In this document: one piece after another, positions 46,791 through 50,330 of the stretch
How positions within the stretch are numbered: position 1 is the stretch's first letter
Layout: the number at the start of each line of letters is the position of its first letter
Assembly: GCA_902566705.1 (NCBI GenBank)
Contig: CACFJT010000010.1
Location: 1 to 50,330, forward strand
Direction: 5' to 3'
Source: an uncultured Pelagibacteraceae bacterium
GTDB taxonomy: Bacteria > Pseudomonadota > Alphaproteobacteria > Pelagibacterales > Pelagibacteraceae
Length of the DNA: 50,330 bases
Notes under the pieces: generated by a model
What the model saw: the letters and a program-made list of their open reading frames with translations, nothing else
The model's database searches: none
What the model was told of the DNA's origin: nothing
Translations under genes and position numbers: made by a program

Positions 46791-48095
46791 ATGCAAAAAG
46801 AAGTAAAAAGGTCTTGGGCTCTATTTATTGGGATAGGAGTAATGATGATTGCTCATGGATTGCAAATGCAAATTATGGGTATTCGGTCAGTACTTGAGGA
46901 TTTTAGTGTTTTTACAACTGGTATCTTTATGTCTGGATATTATGTTGGCTACTTTATAGGATCGAAAACTACTCCTAATTTTGTTTCAAAAGTTGGTCAT
47001 ATAAGAGTATTTGCTGCATTCGCTTCGCTTGCATCTTTAAGTGCTTTAGTGGCAGTCGTATATGTAAATCCACTGATGTGGACAATTAGTAGGTTTATAA
47101 CAGGTATAAGCTTGGTTAGTTGTTATGTGGTTACTGAGAGCTGGTTAAACGATAGAGCAACTAATAAAAATAGAGGGCAACTATTATCTGCTTATATGAT
47201 GGTAATTTATTTTGGTTTAGCTGTAGGTATGCTTCTACTTAATATAAGTAAACCTGAAGCTTATGAACCCTTTATTTTGGTATCTGTTTTACTTTCTGTT
47301 GCTCTAGTTCCTATTTTATTAACAAAAAGAACTGCTCCTAAATTTAAAAAAATTGAAACAATAAGTGTTGTAGAACTTTATAAAATCTCTCCTCTTGGCT
47401 CTTTAAGCTCTTTCTTTACTGGAATAATTCATGCAGCTTTTTTTTCTTTAATTTCTGTTTATGCAACGATCGCAAAATTTACTTTATTTGAAACATCTAT
47501 ACTTTTATTTGTTGCAACAATTGCTGGAGTTCTAGGTCAGGGTCCAATTGGTTATTTTTCAGATATTTTTGATAGAAGGAAAATAATAGTCATAACAACA
47601 TTTGGTAGTTCACTTTTAGCATTTATTGCAATTTTAACTTCAAATGATCCTATACAAAATATTTATTATATGGATGAATTTGCTTTTAAAAAAATAATAT
47701 TTTTTATAGCTGTTGGACTTTATACAAGTTTATGTCTACCATTATTCTCACTTAATCTTGCACATACAAATGACTTTGTTCCAAAATCTAAATTTGTTGC
47801 TGCAGGTGGTGGATTACAATTAATTTTTGGTATAGGAGCAATTAGTGGTCCTATTTTGTGCGCAATTTTCATGGAATGGTTTGGATTAAATGGTTTGTTT
47901 GTATTTTTGATTATTGCACATTCAATAATTGGTGTGTTTGGTTTGTATAGAATGAAAGTTAGAAGTACTGTTGAAAATCCAGACTCAACATTCACACCAA
48001 TTCCAGCAACTATTACACCTGCTGGATTGGAACTAGATCCTGATGCGCCTGCAACACTCGATGAAACTCAAGTTAATGAAACTGCAAAAACTTAA
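46791..48095 (+). CDS. MFS transporter, YcaD-like
   Basis: Major facilitator of 434 aa with about twelve helices. The loop SKTTPNFVSKVGHIRVFAAF and the motif RFITGISLVSCYVVTESWLND resemble the YcaD/YfkF branch, and GYFSDIFDRRKIIV is the second-half A-like motif. A Pro/Thr/Asp-rich tail (about 395-434) is predicted cytoplasmic. Substrate unknown. It ends in a TTAA shared with the convergent MOSC gene. Confidence 0.82.
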   Translation: MQKEVKRSWALFIGIGVMMIAHGLQMQIMGIRSVLEDFSVFTTGIFMSGYYVGYFIGSKTTPNFVSKVGHIRVFAAFASLASLSALVAVVYVNPLMWTISRFITGISLVSCYVVTESWLNDRATNKNRGQLLSAYMMVIYFGLAVGMLLLNISKPEAYEPFILVSVLLSVALVPILLTKRTAPKFKKIETISVVELYKISPLGSLSSFFTGIIHAAFFSLISVYATIAKFTLFETSILLFVATIAGVLGQGPIGYFSDIFDRRKIIVITTFGSSLLAFIAILTSNDPIQNIYYMDEFAFKKIIFFIAVGLYTSLCLPLFSLNLAHTNDFVPKSKFVAAGGGLQLIFGIGAISGPILCAIFMEWFGLNGLFVFLIIAHSIIGVFGLYRMKVRSTVENPDSTFTPIPATITPAGLELDPDAPATLDETQVNETAKT

Positions 48096-48541
48096 ATATT
48101 AACTACCTCTATTTTGTCACCAATATTTATTTTTGAAGAAGAGAGAATTTGACACCTTAGTCCACCCTTCCTCATAAATTCTTTAATTATATTTTTTTGG
48201 TCAAGCATTTCAGTTAAATGTCTGCATGGACGACATAACTCAATCGCCTTTAATTCAACATTTCCGATCTTTAGTTTTTTTTCAATTAAATCATTTAATT
48301 TAATGCCTTTTGTAATTACATTTCGTCTAAAATTTATATAAGGAATATTAAGACCAAATTTAATATTATATTCATCTATATTCTCTGACTCTATTAATGA
48401 TATTTGATTGTAAGGATCATTAAAATCATGAAAATGTCGATCACCTATTATTCCTTTATTTGCTAAAACTTCAATTGAGTCTACTTCCGTGATTGGTTGA
48501 TTGTTGTTTGCAGCAATTCCTAATTTAAATACTTCAGCCAT
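48092..48541 (-). CDS. MOSC-domain protein
   Basis: The 149-aa protein consists of one MOSC domain, the fold that binds the molybdenum cofactor sulfur in MOCO sulfurases, mARC and YiiM. GDRHFHDF (33-40), FRRNVITKGI (71-80) and a conserved Cys region ELCRPCRHLTEML (Cys103, Cys106) are visible. It is stand-alone, with no electron-transfer partner beside it. YiiM-like reduction of N-hydroxylated compounds is possible but unproven. Confidence 0.83.
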   Translation of the reverse strand: MAEVFKLGIAANNNQPITEVDSIEVLANKGIIGDRHFHDFNDPYNQISLIESENIDEYNIKFGLNIPYINFRRNVITKGIKLNDLIEKKLKIGNVELKAIELCRPCRHLTEMLDQKNIIKEFMRKGGLRCQILSSSKINIGDKIEVVNI

Positions 48542-48547
48542 AAATTA

Positions 48548-48574
48548 TTGAAGAAATTGTTGAGCTCATATAAT
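48548..48574 (+). promoter_or_regulatory. Candidate promoter of the PhyH gene
   Basis: TTGAAG (48548-48553) and a perfect TATAAT (48569-48574), 15 bases apart, in the gap between the divergent MOSC and PhyH genes. The start would give a leader of under ten bases. The short spacer lowers confidence. Confidence 0.35.
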
Positions 48575-48588
48575 CTTTTCAAAATAAT

Positions 48589-49413
48589 ATGACTTATCTA
48601 TCATCAAATCAACTTAAACAGTATGAAGATCAAGGGTACATATCACCTATTGAAGTTTTGTCGAATAGTGAAGCATTAGAGGCAAGAAAAGAAATAGAAT
48701 TAATTGAAAAAAAAATGCCAAATGAAATAGATAATGCAGGAAGATATAATGTTCATTTAATTTCGCCAAAACTTGATTCGATTGTTCATAATTCAAAAAT
48801 TTTAGATGCAGTAGAAAGTGTTATTGGAAAAAATATCTTAGTTTGCAGCACTACTTTGTTTATTAAAAACCCTAAAGAGCAAGGTTTTGTAAGCTATCAC
48901 CAAGATGCAAAATATATAGGATTAGAACCTCATAATTGGGTCACAGCATGGGTAGCATTAACAGACTCAAATGAAAATAATGGGTGCATGAAAATGTGGC
49001 CTAAATCACATTTGAATATTAAATATCACACTGAAAAATTTAATGAAGGCAACTTGCTTACTCGAGGACAAACAGTAGAGAATGTACCTGAAGACGAAGT
49101 TAAATCTATAGAACTAAAAGCAGGTCAAATGTCTTTGCACCATCCAAGAGTAGTACATGGATCAGGAATAAATAGGAGTAATGATAGAAGAATTGGATTT
49201 GTTATCCAAAGTTACATAGGCACAAATGTAAAACAGACCTTAGGTAAAAATAGTGTTCAAGTTGCAAGAGGAGAGGATAAATATCATCATCATGAAATTA
49301 TAAATAGAACTAATGCTTTGATGAGTGAAGAAAGTATTTTACTTCGAAAAAAAGAAAATGATTACTTGCAAGAAATTTTTTATAAAGGTGCTAAACAAAA
49401 AGGTTCTTATTAG
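48589..49413 (+). CDS. Phytanoyl-CoA dioxygenase (PhyH) family oxygenase
   Basis: Non-heme Fe(II)/2-oxoglutarate oxygenase of 274 aa. The iron triad is visible as His104 and Asp106 in SYHQDAKYIG and a distal His190 in VVHGSG; Arg200 in NRSNDRRIGF is a candidate 2-oxoglutarate ligand. The N-terminal LKQYEDQGYISPIEVLS is the usual PhyH start. Substrates in the family range from acyl-CoA to small metabolites, so none is named. It is followed by a Gfo/Idh/MocA oxidoreductase three bases later, suggesting a joint catabolic step. Confidence 0.85.
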   Translation: MTYLSSNQLKQYEDQGYISPIEVLSNSEALEARKEIELIEKKMPNEIDNAGRYNVHLISPKLDSIVHNSKILDAVESVIGKNILVCSTTLFIKNPKEQGFVSYHQDAKYIGLEPHNWVTAWVALTDSNENNGCMKMWPKSHLNIKYHTEKFNEGNLLTRGQTVENVPEDEVKSIELKAGQMSLHHPRVVHGSGINRSNDRRIGFVIQSYIGTNVKQTLGKNSVQVARGEDKYHHHEIINRTNALMSEESILLRKKENDYLQEIFYKGAKQKGSY

Positions 49414-49416
49414 TTT

Positions 49417-50330
49417 ATGAAAAAAGCACTTAATCTTGGAGTAATCGGGATAGATCATGGTCATATTTTCGATATGCTAAATGAAATGATCAAAGAAGGT
49501 TGTAGCTGTAATTGCTTTTGGACAGATGGTAATCCTTTAACTCTTAAAGAATTTAATAAAAAATATCCAAATATTAAAAGAAAAGCAAATAAAGAGGAAA
49601 TATTGAGTGACTCATCGATTGATATGATTTTAATATCTTCAATCCCTGTAGATAGAGCTGGTCATTCAATAGATGCTTTAAAAGCTGGAAAAGATGTTAT
49701 GGTAGATAAACCAGGCTGTACTACCTTAGATCAATTAAATAATTTGAAAAATACTGTTAAAGAAACTGGAAAGATCTGGTCTGTAAATTTTTCTGAAAGA
49801 TTTCACGTTGCTGCAGTTGCTAAAGCTGAAGAATTAGTTAATGAAGGAAAAATTGGTAAAGTAAAGCAAACGATTGGAACTGGTCCCCATAGACAAGGTA
49901 ATTATGAAAGACCTGATTGGTTTTATAATCGTCAAAGTTATGGAGGAATCATTGCCGATATTGGTTCTCACCAAATTCATCAATTTTTAGTTTTTACGAA
50001 TTCAAATCAGGCAAAAATTAACCATGCATTAGTTGAAAATACCACAAAGAAAGATACACCTGGTTTTCAAGATTTTGGTGAGGTGAATCTTACTGGTAAT
50101 GGTGGGCATGGTTATATTCGTCTGGATTGGTTTACTCCAGATGCCCTTCCAACCTGGGGAGATGGAAGATTGTTAATCCTTGGAGATAAAGGTTTTATTG
50201 AAATAAGAAAATATACAGACTTAGCAAAATCAGAAAAAGGAAATCATTTATTTTTAGCAAATAATGATGAGGTGAAGCATATTGATTGTTCTAATGTTAA
50301 ACTACCATATTTTAGTAATTTAATTACTGA
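49417..50330 (+). CDS. Gfo/Idh/MocA-family oxidoreductase (3' end beyond window)
   Basis: NAD(P)-dependent sugar or polyol dehydrogenase-type protein; the first 304 codons are present and the gene leaves the right edge. It begins MKKALNLGVIGIDHGHIFDM (Rossmann start with GxxGxxH), contains DMILISSIPVDRAGHSIDAL, a DKPG motif in place of EKP (MVDKPGCTTLDQL), and DIGSHQIHQFLVF with the His expected in the substrate site. It is co-directional with the PhyH gene. The substrate cannot be assigned from this part. Confidence 0.83.
   Translation, partial: MKKALNLGVIGIDHGHIFDMLNEMIKEGCSCNCFWTDGNPLTLKEFNKKYPNIKRKANKEEILSDSSIDMILISSIPVDRAGHSIDALKAGKDVMVDKPGCTTLDQLNNLKNTVKETGKIWSVNFSERFHVAAVAKAEELVNEGKIGKVKQTIGTGPHRQGNYERPDWFYNRQSYGGIIADIGSHQIHQFLVFTNSNQAKINHALVENTTKKDTPGFQDFGEVNLTGNGGHGYIRLDWFTPDALPTWGDGRLLILGDKGFIEIRKYTDLAKSEKGNHLFLANNDEVKHIDCSNVKLPYFSNLIT

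Noticed and set aside
1..50330. tRNA/rRNA genes, CRISPR arrays, insertion sequences, phage or defence genes
   Set aside because: No GC-richer structured RNA segment, regular spaced repeat, transposase, integrase or nuclease-type defence motif was seen on either strand. A tRNAscan/Infernal run would settle the RNA part.

Overview
The window reads as a stretch of chromosome from a streamlined marine alphaproteobacterium, most likely a SAR11 (Pelagibacterales) cell. The base composition is very AT-rich, proteins are biased to Lys, Asn and Ile, and coding is almost continuous: no gap between genes reaches 150 bases. Typical alphaproteobacterial gene strings are present (iscR-sufBCD; DUF2066-hda beside purMN; lptF-lptG-lptD-surA-pdxA-ksgA; fabD-fabG-acpP; rpsF-rpsR-rplI-dnaB; a complex I NDUFA12-type subunit beside a DUF2155 protein). 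I see no tRNA, rRNA, CRISPR array, insertion sequence or phage gene. The species label is inference.

Layout. 1-3059 (minus): Fe-S assembly operon iscR-sufB-sufC-sufD, cut by the left edge, behind a promoter overlapped by a perfect IscR/RirA-like palindrome. 3197-6268: alpha/beta hydrolase, anmK, and tyrS broken by one extra A. 6265-12121 (minus): an AsmA/YhdP-like envelope protein, prfB with its programmed +1 frameshift, and PBP1A. 12224-15048: an RNase E/G without the usual zinc-link cysteines, then thiG-thiS. 15041-18917: aroQ-accB-accC, DUF2155 and NDUFA12 genes, and a protein made only of the C-terminal part of B12-dependent ribonucleotide reductase. 18919-25902: aspS-hda-DUF2066, purM-purN, ndk-pepA. 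25949-33449: LPS export and outer-membrane maturation (lptF, lptG, lptD, surA), then pdxA and ksgA, the latter also broken by one extra A. 33438-36028 (minus): fabD-fabG-acpP-gmk. 36116-48095 (plus): ribosomal proteins and dnaB, an RND/MMPL transporter, cvpA, purF, an HD-domain PhnZ/MIOX-like protein, gshA-gshB, and two transporters (EamA and MFS). 48092-50330: a MOSC protein, then a PhyH dioxygenase followed by a Gfo/Idh/MocA oxidoreductase that runs off the right edge.

Most of the window is core housekeeping: Fe-S assembly, translation, cell envelope, purine, fatty acid, thiamin, pyridoxal phosphate and glutathione metabolism. I did not find a clear new multi-gene system. The best leads are: all eight tail-to-tail gene pairs abut or overlap by 4-12 bp, four of them sharing a single TTAA as both stop codons; two core translation genes each interrupted by one surplus A in an A-run; the missing zinc link in RNase E; the orphan NrdJ C-terminal protein; the HD oxygenase-like gene after purF; and the PhyH plus oxidoreductase pair at the right edge.
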